DNA of 64,000 nucleotides from Trichodesmium sp050015995 (GTDB taxonomy: Bacteria > Cyanobacteriota > Cyanobacteriia > Cyanobacteriales > Microcoleaceae). A program made the translations under genes and the position numbers. This document shows positions 57,133-64,000 of the stretch, one piece after another (position 1 is the stretch's first letter; every line of letters begins with the position of its first letter). The notes below the pieces were generated by a model that saw only the letters and a program-made list of their open reading frames with translations, did no database searches and was not told where the DNA came from. The stretch covers positions 4,797 through 68,796 of the forward strand of contig NZ_JBNHEP010000149.1 of NCBI RefSeq assembly GCF_050015995.1, given 5' to 3'.

Positions 57133-58860
57133 ATGTTAGAACACGACATAATTATAGTAGGCGGCGGTCTCGCTGGAAGTCGCGCTGCTGTAGAAATAGC
57201 TCGCAAAAATTCTAGTTTAAATGTGGCAGTCGTTGCCAAAACTCACCCCATTCGTTCCCACTCTGTCGCTGCTCAAGGGGGGATAGCAGCATCTCTCCAA
57301 AATGTAGATCCAGAAGATAGTTGGAAAGCTCATGCTTTTGATACTGTTAAAGGTTCGGACTATCTGGCAGACCAAGATGCAGTAGAAATTTTAGCTAAGG
57401 AAGCACCAGATGTAATTATTGACCTAGAACATTTGGGAGTATTATTTTCCCGGTTGCCAGATGGTCGTATTGCTCAACGAGCTTTTGGTGGTCACTCCCA
57501 CAACCGCACCTGTTATGCTGCGGATAAAACTGGTCATGCTATTTTGCATGAATTAGTGAATAACCTCCGCCGTTATGGGGTAAAAATTTATGAGGAATGG
57601 TATGTAATGCGTCTGATATTGGAAGAAGGTCAGGCAAAGGGGGTAGTTATGTATCATATTCTGGATGGAGAAATAGTTGTACTTCGAGCAAAAGCCGTAA
57701 TGCTTGCCACTGGTGGTTATGGTCGGGTGTTTAATACTACTTCCAATGATTATGCTTCGACTGGCGATGGTTTGGCAATGGCAGCAATGGGAGGTTTGCC
57801 TCTTCAAGATATGGAATTTGTGCAGTTTCATCCCACTGGTTTATATCCGGCAGGAGTTTTAATTTCCGAAGCGGTGCGCGGTGAGGGTGCTTATCTAATT
57901 AATAGTGAGGGCGATCGCTTTATGGCGAATTATGCTCCGAGTCGCATGGAGTTGGCACCCCGCGATATTACTTCCCGCGCTATTACTTTGGAACTTCGTG
58001 CTGGTCGCGGAATTAATATGGATGGTAGTGCGGGAGGTCCGTTTGTTTGTCTGGATCTGCGACACATGGGGCGGGAGAAAATTATGAGTCGAGTGCCCTT
58101 TGCTTGGGAAGAGGCGCATCGTCTTTTAGGTATTGATGCGGTGAACAAACCGATGCCAGTACGTCCGACTGCTCATTATTCTATGGGTGGCATTCCTACT
58201 AATACTGATGGTAGAGTTTTGGCTAGTGCTGATGGTTTGGTGGATGGGTTATTTGCTGCGGGAGAATGTGCTTGTGTTTCGGTACATGGGGCGAACCGTT
58301 TGGGAAGTAATTCTTTGTTGGAATGTGTGGTTTATGGAAGACGTACTGGAGCAGCGATCGCTGAGTTTGTGGAAGGTAGAAAGTTACCTGATGTTGAGGA
58401 GGAAGGTTATTTAGAGGAGGCGCGGGAACAAATTCAGGGGTTGTTAGACCGCTCTGGAGAATATAGGATTGATTTTTTAAGGCAGCAGTTTCAGGATGCC
58501 ATGAGTGAGCATTGTGGTGTGTTTCGTTCCCAGGATGTGATGCAGCAGGGGTTGGAAAAGTTGGAGCAGTTGCAGGAGCAATATCAGCAGGTTTATTTGG
58601 ATGATAAGGGTAAGTCTTGGAATACAGAAATTATTGAGGCGTTAGAGTTGCGGAGTATTATTGTTGTGGGAGAGACAATTTTAAGTTCGGCATTGAGTCG
58701 TCAGGAAAGTCGAGGCGCTCATAGTCGAGAAGATTTTCCACAACGAAATGATGAGCAGTTTTTACGGCATAGTTTAGCTTATTATTCCTTGGCGGGAATT
58801 GGTATTAGTTATCGACCTGTAGCAATAACTATGTTTGAACCCCAGGAGCGGAAGTATTAA
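57133..58860 (+). CDS. sdhA: Succinate dehydrogenase/fumarate reductase flavoprotein subunit
   Basis: A 575-residue FAD subunit that oxidises succinate to fumarate. FAD loop IIIVGGGLAGSRAA; the covalent-FAD His43 in RSHSVAAQGGIAA; substrate region PTAHYSMGGIPTN and HGANRLGSNSLLE; helical C-terminal domain ending LAYYSLAGIGISYRP. Length fits SdhA. The iron-sulfur and membrane subunits are not in the window, as is common in cyanobacteria, where sdh genes are scattered. In thylakoids it feeds electrons to plastoquinone. Confidence 0.95.
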   Translation: MLEHDIIIVGGGLAGSRAAVEIARKNSSLNVAVVAKTHPIRSHSVAAQGGIAASLQNVDPEDSWKAHAFDTVKGSDYLADQDAVEILAKEAPDVIIDLEHLGVLFSRLPDGRIAQRAFGGHSHNRTCYAADKTGHAILHELVNNLRRYGVKIYEEWYVMRLILEEGQAKGVVMYHILDGEIVVLRAKAVMLATGGYGRVFNTTSNDYASTGDGLAMAAMGGLPLQDMEFVQFHPTGLYPAGVLISEAVRGEGAYLINSEGDRFMANYAPSRMELAPRDITSRAITLELRAGRGINMDGSAGGPFVCLDLRHMGREKIMSRVPFAWEEAHRLLGIDAVNKPMPVRPTAHYSMGGIPTNTDGRVLASADGLVDGLFAAGECACVSVHGANRLGSNSLLECVVYGRRTGAAIAEFVEGRKLPDVEEEGYLEEAREQIQGLLDRSGEYRIDFLRQQFQDAMSEHCGVFRSQDVMQQGLEKLEQLQEQYQQVYLDDKGKSWNTEIIEALELRSIIVVGETILSSALSRQESRGAHSREDFPQRNDEQFLRHSLAYYSLAGIGISYRPVAITMFEPQERKY

Positions 58861-58898
58861 GTAGGGGAGTAGGAGTCAGGAGTTAGGAGAAGGAAAAT

Positions 58899-58919
58899 GG
58901 GGTTTGGAGACCAAACCCC
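58899..58919. repeat. GGGGTTTGG hairpin (left bracket)
   Basis: GGGGTTTGG pairs with CCAAACCCC around AGA, 38 bp after the sdhA stop. Its exact reverse complement occurs at 60320-60340. Confidence 0.8.
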
Positions 58920-58987
58920 TACAGTTTTTTTCCAAAATTCTCGACAGATTGCTATAGTTATTAAAATATGAATTAGTAACAAATATT

Positions 58988-59314
58988 ATGACAATTTCAA
59001 TCACAGCAGAACCTATTCCTTTAACAATAAATACGAATGGTGTAGCCCTAGTTGCTGGAACAAGAGTCACCCTAGATACAGTTGTTTATGTTTTTCAACA
59101 AGGGGCAACAGCAGAAGAAATTTGTTTGGCATATCCATCATTAAATTTAGTAGATGTTTATGCAGTTATTGTCTATTATTTAAGGCATCAAGAAGAAGTA
59201 GAAAAGTATTTGCAGGAACGACAAAAAATAGCACAAGAAGTACGTCAAAAAAATGAGACTAAATTTTACCCTCGAAGAATACGTGATCGCTTACTTCAAC
59301 GTCGCGTAGGGTAA
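58988..59314 (+). CDS. DUF433 antitoxin
   Basis: A 108-residue protein. The DUF433 core is LVAGTRVTLDTVVYVFQQGA then TAEEICLAYPSLNLVDVYAV, a small helix-turn-helix-like domain used as antitoxin with DUF5615 PIN-like toxins. The C-terminal helix (EKYLQERQKIAQEVRQKNET) is basic and charged. The toxin-type gene follows 3 bp after the stop. Confidence 0.85.
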   Translation: MTISITAEPIPLTINTNGVALVAGTRVTLDTVVYVFQQGATAEEICLAYPSLNLVDVYAVIVYYLRHQEEVEKYLQERQKIAQEVRQKNETKFYPRRIRDRLLQRRVG

Positions 59315-59317
59315 TAA

Positions 59318-59671
59318 ATTATATTAAAATTTACCGCTGATGAAAATTTTAATAATAATATTGTTCGGGGTTTATTACGGCAGATGCCTGACTTAGATAT
59401 TGTTAGAGTTCAAGATGTTGCTTTGTTGGGTGCTGATGACCCAACTGTATTAGAATGGTCTGCACAGGAAGGGCGAATATTGTTAACACATGATGTGACA
59501 ACAATTACACAATATGCCTACAGAAGAGTAGAAGTTGGTGTACCTATGCCAGGAGTATTTGAAGTTAGTTTAAATACTCCTATTGGTAGGGCTATAAAAG
59601 ATATTTTGTTATTAGCAGAATGTAGTTTTGAAGGGGAATGGGAAGGTCAAGTTCGTTATATTCCATTGTAA
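59318..59671 (+). CDS. DUF5615 PIN-like toxin with unclear start
   Basis: The in-frame coding clearly begins before the first ATG (59384): ILKFTADENFNNNIVRGLLR precedes MPDLDIVRVQDVALLGADDP. The Asp of ADEN is the first acidic residue of the PIN-like active site, and ILLTHDVTTI carries the next. Relatives begin at an ATG two codons before KF; here that place reads ATA, with ATT just before. So it may start at a rare codon or be silenced. DUF5615 proteins pair with DUF433 and are predicted RNases. Confidence 0.75.
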   Translation: MILKFTADENFNNNIVRGLLRQMPDLDIVRVQDVALLGADDPTVLEWSAQEGRILLTHDVTTITQYAYRRVEVGVPMPGVFEVSLNTPIGRAIKDILLLAECSFEGEWEGQVRYIPL

Positions 59672-60320
59672 ATTTTGCTGCTTTTTTTTCTTTTCATTAT
59701 TACAATAATTACACTGATGAAAATGGAAAGCGCCACGAAAATATTACCGACTGGAGTCTGCAAAAATTCCAAACTTATTACAACAACAAGAAAATCAAAA
59801 AAATCGACATCTTCCACTACACCTACGCCGTCTTACACCACCCCACTTACCGACAAAAATACGAACAAAACCTCAAACGAGAATTTCCCCGCCTCCCCTT
59901 CTACGAAAATTTTCAAAAGTGGGTAAAATGGGAAAAAAATTAATCGACTTACACATTAACTATGAAACTATTAAACCTTTTCCATTAACCCGCATCGACT
60001 TACCAACTCCCGACAACTCATCCACTCCTAAACCAAAACTTAAAGCAGATAAAACCAAAGACAAAATATTAATAGATACCATCACAACATTAGAAAAAAT
60101 TCCCAAAATTGCCTGGGAATATCGCCTCGGAAACAGGAGTGCTTTGGAATGGGTATTAGATCAATATAAAGAAAAGAAACCCAGAGATAAAACCATCGCT
60201 GAAAAATTCAATACCTATCATTTTGCTGACTATAAAGAAACAGTTATTGACCTACTACAAAAAGTTTGTACCGTTAGTGTCGAAACTATGAAAATTATTC
60301 AGAATATGGAAACTGAGTAG
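59672..60320 (+). pseudogene. C-terminal end of a type ISP restriction-modification enzyme
   Basis: Two overlapping frames: YTDENGKRHENITDWSLQKF, IFHYTYAVLHHPTYRQKYEQ, NLKREFPRLPFYENFQKWV (to 59943), then, one frame over after a run of seven A, KLIDLHINYETIKPFPLTRI, ITTLEKIPKIAWEYRLGNRS, ALEWVLDQYKEKKPRDKTIA and TVSVETMKII. This matches the target-recognition/C-terminal part of single-chain type ISP enzymes. The helicase, nuclease and methylase parts are absent, so the gene is dead. Confidence 0.75.
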
Positions 60321-60340
60321 GGGTTTGGTCTCCAAACCCC
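60320..60340. repeat. GGGGTTTGG hairpin (right bracket)
   Basis: GGGGTTTGG pairs with CCAAACCCC around TCT. It overlaps the stop of the ISP remnant and is the reverse complement of 58899-58919. Confidence 0.8.
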
Positions 60341-60344
60341 TCTG

Positions 60345-60965
60345 CAAATTTATTGCCTACTCCCCAATAGAGACAAATCAGAAATAAACATTTGATACTA
60401 CCCTCGGCGCGCCCTTTCCCAGACCTCTGACTCACTTTTCCATACTCCAGAAATTACTAACTCAAAATTTCTATTGCCTACTCCCCAATAGAGACAAATC
60501 AGAAATAAACATTTGATACTAACGCCAGAGTTGACTCTTCCCACCCCCGACAAATTTTTCCCATACTCCAGAAAATGCTAGGCAGAAATTCTTATTGCGT
60601 ATATCGCAATAGAGACAAATCAGAAATAGAAATTTGATACTAACGCCAGAGTTGACTCTTCCCACCCCCGACAAATTTTTCCCATANNNNNNNNNNNNNN
60701 NNNNNNNNNNNNNNNNNNNNNNNNNNNNNNNNNNNNNNNNNNNNNNNNNNNNNNNNNNNNNNNNNNNNNNNNNNNNNNNNNNNNNNCTCCAGAAAATGCT
60801 AGGCAAAAATTCTTATTGCGTATAGCGCAATAGAGACAAATCAGAAATAGAAATTTGATACTAACGTCGCGCTTGACTCTTCCTACCCCCGGCAAATTTT
60901 TCCCAGAAATCAGAAATTAGTAGGTAAAAATTCCTATTGCCCTATACACAATAAAAGCTCAAACT
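60345..60965. repeat. 121-bp tandem array, four and a half units
   Basis: AGACAAATC occurs at 60371, 60492, 60613 and 60834 (the last interval is 121 + 100 N). Each unit carries a small hairpin (ATTGCG TATAT/G CGCAAT), then AGAGACAAATCAGAAATA, TTTGATACTA and, in later units, TTGACTCTTCCCACCCCC. The first unit is the most different. It does not look coding. Confidence 0.88.
60687..60786. other. Assembly gap of 100 N
   Basis: Exactly 100 N. CCCATA before and CTCCAG after join as in the preceding unit. Confidence 0.95.
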
Positions 60966-61036
60966 ATTCTCAATTCTCTGAAAAATTCTCTTTTCAGAAC
61001 CACAAAAGTAAACATTATCCACCCAAATAAATTAAG

Positions 61037-61702
61037 ATGCTCAAAGCAATTTTGTTTGACCTCGATGGCACCCTAGCAAATACAGATCCTTTGCATTACC
61101 AGACCTGGAAAGAAATTTTAAATAATCACACAATAGCAATTGACCATAACTTTTATAAACAATATATTAGTGGTAGAACTAATCCAGCAATTATTCAAGA
61201 TTTACTACCAAAACTATCAACCATAGAAGCAGAAGAATTAGCAAATCAGAAAGAAGCAAAATTTCGAGAAATTGCCTTGAACTTAAAACCATTAACAGGA
61301 TTATTAGAATTTATTGAATTGCTTGAAAACCAAAAACTTCAGAAAGCAGTCGTGACAAATGCACCGCCAGAAAATGCTGAATTTATGCTAGATGTTTTGC
61401 AGTTAAAAGATACTTTTCCATTAGTAATATTAGGTGGAGTAATGACTGTGGGAAAACCAGATCCTGCACCTTATAAATTATGTTTAGAAAAATTGGAAAT
61501 TTCCCCAGAAGAGGCAATTGTTTTTGAAGATTCTCGTTCGGGAATTAAGTCGGCAGTAGGAGCAGGAATTTACACAGTAGGAGTTGCTTCTACCCATGAA
61601 CCTGAATCTTTATTAGAGGTAGGAGCGAGTATTGTTATTAATGATTTTAGCGATGAAAAACTACAGCAACTTTTAGATAGTTGGAATATTTATGGTACCT
61701 AG
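61037..61702 (+). CDS. HAD-family phosphatase/phosphomutase-like
   Basis: A 221-residue haloacid-dehalogenase enzyme. The nucleophile Asp8 and acid Asp10 lie in LFDLDGTLANTDPLHYQTWK, followed by a helical cap, VVTNAPPENAEF (motif II Thr), GKPDPAPYKLCLEKL (motif III Lys) and VFEDSRSGIKSAVGAG (motif IV acids). The cap and motifs resemble beta-phosphoglucomutase-type and phosphoglycolate-type members. The substrate cannot be assigned. No ribosome site seen; it stands alone. Confidence 0.9.
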   Translation: MLKAILFDLDGTLANTDPLHYQTWKEILNNHTIAIDHNFYKQYISGRTNPAIIQDLLPKLSTIEAEELANQKEAKFREIALNLKPLTGLLEFIELLENQKLQKAVVTNAPPENAEFMLDVLQLKDTFPLVILGGVMTVGKPDPAPYKLCLEKLEISPEEAIVFEDSRSGIKSAVGAGIYTVGVASTHEPESLLEVGASIVINDFSDEKLQQLLDSWNIYGT

Positions 61703-61794
61703 CAATAAGCTTTTAACCTTTTAAATTAGTTTTAGCTTACTGAACAGGCATCAAGAGTTATATTATGTTTTGATAATCAGTTACAACTCACGGG

Positions 61795-62193
61795 GTGACA
61801 AGCTGGTTGAAAGCTATATATAGAAAGGGATTTACCTTATTAAAAGTAAATGTCGGTAAATCCCAACTATTATTGAATCAAAAAATCACCAAAATTTTGA
61901 AGGTAAGCACATATAATTTACTCGCATATAAAAAACAGAAATATCGTCAAAAATCTGTTGTAGAGAAATGGTATATTCTCACCAATTTATCATCTGCTAG
62001 AAAAGTTAAAAAAATATATAGCCAGAGAATGGGGATAGAAGCAATGTTTAAGGATTATAAAAGCGGTGGTTATAACCTAGAAGCATCTAAGGCCAATGAA
62101 ACTAGACTGAACAATCTAATTTTATTAATAGCTATTTCATATACAATTAGTTCATTTCAAGGAAAAAAAATTAAAAATAAAGGGGTTCAATAA
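61795..62193 (+). pseudogene. C-terminal fragment of an IS4-type transposase
   Basis: The GTG-started frame ends with VEKWYILTNLSSARKVKKIY, SQRMGIEAMFKDYKSGGYNL and LNNLILLIAISYTISSFQGK. The Glu of GIEAMFKD fits the IS4 YREK-type region. The catalytic Asp residues are missing, so it is a remnant. Confidence 0.75.
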
Positions 62194-62761
62194 TATATAT
62201 AAAGAACTAATGAAAAAGGTATAAAATAAAGAATAAATAGTAGTTTTTTGTAGGATTATGTAGGATTTATTGGGAAATAAATGATAATTTTATCTGGGAA
62301 TTAGTAGAAAATTTAATGAGGCTTAATCCTCATAAATTTATATATTATCGCAGGGGAGTAAAAGCGATGAATACAGTGGTTAATTAGACTGTAATTTTTG
62401 ATTAACGATAAATTAATAAAAGTGAGTTTTTTCATCATATTATTCTCCAGTGTAGGTTGGAATAATAATTCAACCTGAGCGAGGGGGTGTACAGGGAAAA
62501 CGCATCTAATTTTTTTGACAAATGACCAAAATTACAATTTGAAAATAGAATATGCGATATAGCTGCCGCTAGGCTCCGCCAACGCGTTTGCGTAGCATTC
62601 CGTAGGAAAGCGGATTGGAAGTCTATCGCTTCTCAAATCACTGTCAAAAAATACCAAAATTTTCAAGAATTAAAAGTCTCAAATCAATTCAATAATTAAT
62701 ACTTAAAAAATCCTAATTAAGTGTGGAGTGTTAGATATTTATGAAGGATAATTAAGGAAAA
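62194..62761. other. Intergenic region with an R4 segment
   Basis: No gene. The R4-type segment 62554-62612 (GCGATATAGCTGCCGCTAGG, then AACGCGTTTGCGTAGCATTC) shares 32 bp with the insertion inside the IS630 transposase. Confidence 0.55.
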
Positions 62762-63353
62762 GAAAGTACACAAAGTGATTATTGTAAACCAGAATTAGCT
62801 CATGGTCGTCAGGAATATCGATACTATTATATGGTGAGTAATATTGCTGAACAAGTAGATCCATTTGGGGAATGGAAAAATCTCAAATCAATTGGCGCAA
62901 GTCGATTACTTTCGTTTTGAAAAAGATGAAAAAAGAACTTGTGAACGAAGATATTATATCAGTAGTTTATCGAATAATGCTGAACTTTTAGCTGAAGCTA
63001 TTCGTAGTCATTGGGGAATTGAAAATCAATTAAATTGGGTTTTAGATGTTCAATTTCAGGAAGATTGTTCTAGAATTAGAACAGATAATTCTCCAGAAAA
63101 TTTGGCAGTAATTAGACAAATAGCATTAAATTTATTAAACCAGGAAAAAACTTTCAATAATTAATAATTATTAATTAATAATTACCTCTCCTTGAAAATA
63201 AGAGGATTGACTCAAAGGAAAAATTTTTCTTGTTTCTCCTTTAAACGAGAGGCTTTAAACCTTAATTTTTCGGTAAAAAATGGAATAAAAAATAAACGAA
63301 AAAGGGCTGGCTGGAACAATGATTACCTCCTCAAAGTTTTATTCAGCTCATAA
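62762..63353 (+). pseudogene. C-terminal part of an ISAs1-type transposase, interrupted by R1
   Basis: Pieces in order: SDYCKPELAHGRQEYRYYYM to DPFGEWKNLKSIG; one frame over, QVDYFRFEKDEKRTCERRYY, ISSLSNNAELLAEAIRSHWG, IENQLNWVLDVQFQEDCSRI and ALNLLNQEKT; R1 element; then KNGIKNKRKRAGWNNDYLLK VLFSS and stop at 63351-63353. ISAs1/H-repeat transposases run from NLLNQEKT directly into such a basic GW..NYLLK tail, so R1 sits inside the gene. The N-terminal half is missing. Confidence 0.85.
63157..63276 (+). repeat. R1 element inside the ISAs1 transposase
   Basis: From TAATTAATAATTATTAATTA through ACCTCTCCTTGAAAATAAG, AAAGGAAAAATTTTTCTTG and CGAGAGGCTTTAAACCTTAA to TTCGGTAA. Transposase coding flanks it on both sides, which fixes the element at about 120 bp. 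Confidence 0.85.
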
Positions 63354-64000
63354 TAAATTCTGAATGTAAATAAGTAAAAATATTGGGGAATGGAATTTTA
63401 TTCTCCTGTACATTAGGAGAATTATTATTGATTTTAGTTTGATTATTTAAAAGTGATTACAGACAGTAATATCGACAATAAAAGTTAAATAATAATCTTA
63501 TATCTATCAAGAAATTGAGTGATTGCAGACTGCAATCTTGGTAAAAAAACAAAAATAAAAAATGAGTAAATTAGACTGAATGCAGACAGTGATATCACCC
63601 ATAAATACTCCATTATCACTGCCAATTTTATTGAACAATAGATCAATGCTATGTGTTGGTGTGGGTGAGCTTCGCGATACTGTTGATGAACTTAATAAAA
63701 TAGATAGATTCGCGAATATTATCCGCGAATCTAGTAGTTCACTCCGATCTCTTCCACGGTGACAAAAACTCCGTTCTCTATCTACTTCCAGGACTGATTA
63801 TTAAGTCAATCATTGAAGCGTGATCTCATTATAGGCGAGTGCCCCTAATAATTGCTAGTACCAAGCTCCGAAATCTATGCTATGACTATAAAAATCTGCG
63901 ATTGACTGACAATTATTATTCACTCTATTTGCTTATTGTCACCATCTTTCATTGTGTGTTGTCACTCTTTGATATCGCTCCCTAATCAGGAGCTAACTGG
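63354..64000. other. Intergenic region with three related inverted repeats
   Basis: No convincing gene; a 60-codon frame at 63580-63762 has no family features. Three related sites occur: GTGATTACAGACAGTAATAT (about 63451), GTGATTGCAGACTGCAATC (about 63521) and CTGAATGCAGACAGTGATAT (about 63576). The middle one is a perfect inverted repeat (GATTGCAG A CTGCAATC). Confidence 0.4.

Noticed and set aside
60345..60965. Coding region in either strand of the 121-bp array
   Set aside because: The 121-bp period is not a multiple of three, and the open frames simply follow the repeat without any protein-like signal.
63580..63762. 60-residue gene near the window end
   Set aside because: It begins inside an inverted repeat, has no ribosome site and matches no family I know; left as unexplained.

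Overview
This is a low-GC, gene-sparse chromosome segment from a cyanobacterium, most likely a filamentous marine type in the Okeania/Trichodesmium/Moorena style; the genus is an inference. Support comes from many HIP1 octamers (GCGATCGC), heptanucleotide tandem repeats, GUN4-fused kinases, CHAT and PEP-CTERM proteins, an ABA4-like protein, and large intergenic spaces filled with dispersed repeats. No rRNA, tRNA or CRISPR array was recognised. Three runs of exactly 100 N mark assembly joins, each inside a tandem repeat.

Layout. 1-6.2 kb is a graveyard of toxin-antitoxin modules (TumE/DUF6516 with a small partner, MazEF-like, a small beta-strand antitoxin) broken by IS200/IS605 insertions; only the pair at 5431-6142 looks intact. 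6.2-10.6 kb holds a coiled-coil protein and cobalamin-dependent methionine synthase (metH). 12.5-22.4 kb carries a hybrid histidine kinase followed 4 bp later by a response-regulator/kinase, a PhzF-like isomerase, a Ser/Thr kinase-GUN4 fusion, a restriction-type PD-(D/E)XK protein and an ankyrin protein. 22.8-23.5 kb is a 75-bp tandem array. 23.6-30.4 kb, all on the minus strand, has an SDR, a DUF559 protein, a broken four-helix-bundle protein, a possible double-glycine-leader peptide, a GMC oxidoreductase and an aspartyl/asparaginyl hydroxylase. 31-38.7 kb has an ABC-2 permease, a secreted protein, a tandem pair of almost identical PEP-CTERM proteins, a gamma-glutamylcyclotransferase-like protein and a CHAT protease. 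39-42.6 kb is decayed CHAT-GUN4 and Uma2 sequence. 42.8-49 kb has a MerA/Lpd-type flavoprotein, an ABA4-like protein and a serpin cluster (one intact, one fragment, one truncated). 49.7-58.9 kb has a membrane Ser/Thr kinase, a secreted peptide, IS630 and ISAs1 remnants, a membrane protein and sdhA. 59-64 kb has a DUF433/DUF5615 pair, the tail of a type ISP restriction enzyme, a 121-bp tandem array, a HAD phosphatase and IS4/ISAs1 remnants.

The themes are signalling and proteolysis control (kinases, CHAT, serpins), toxin-antitoxin and restriction remnants, and strong repeat activity. The clearest structural discovery is a ~120-bp dispersed element (called R1 here) that interrupts an ISAs1 transposase at 63157-63276, with recognisable transposase coding on both sides. 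Other R1 copies truncate a serpin and a CHAT gene, so R1 behaves as a miniature mobile element. Other repeat families named here: R2 (double hairpin, CCTCTCCCCCAACCCC), R3 (ends AGCAATCC/GGATTGCT) and R4 (short GC-rich modules around CGGAATGCTCCGC).
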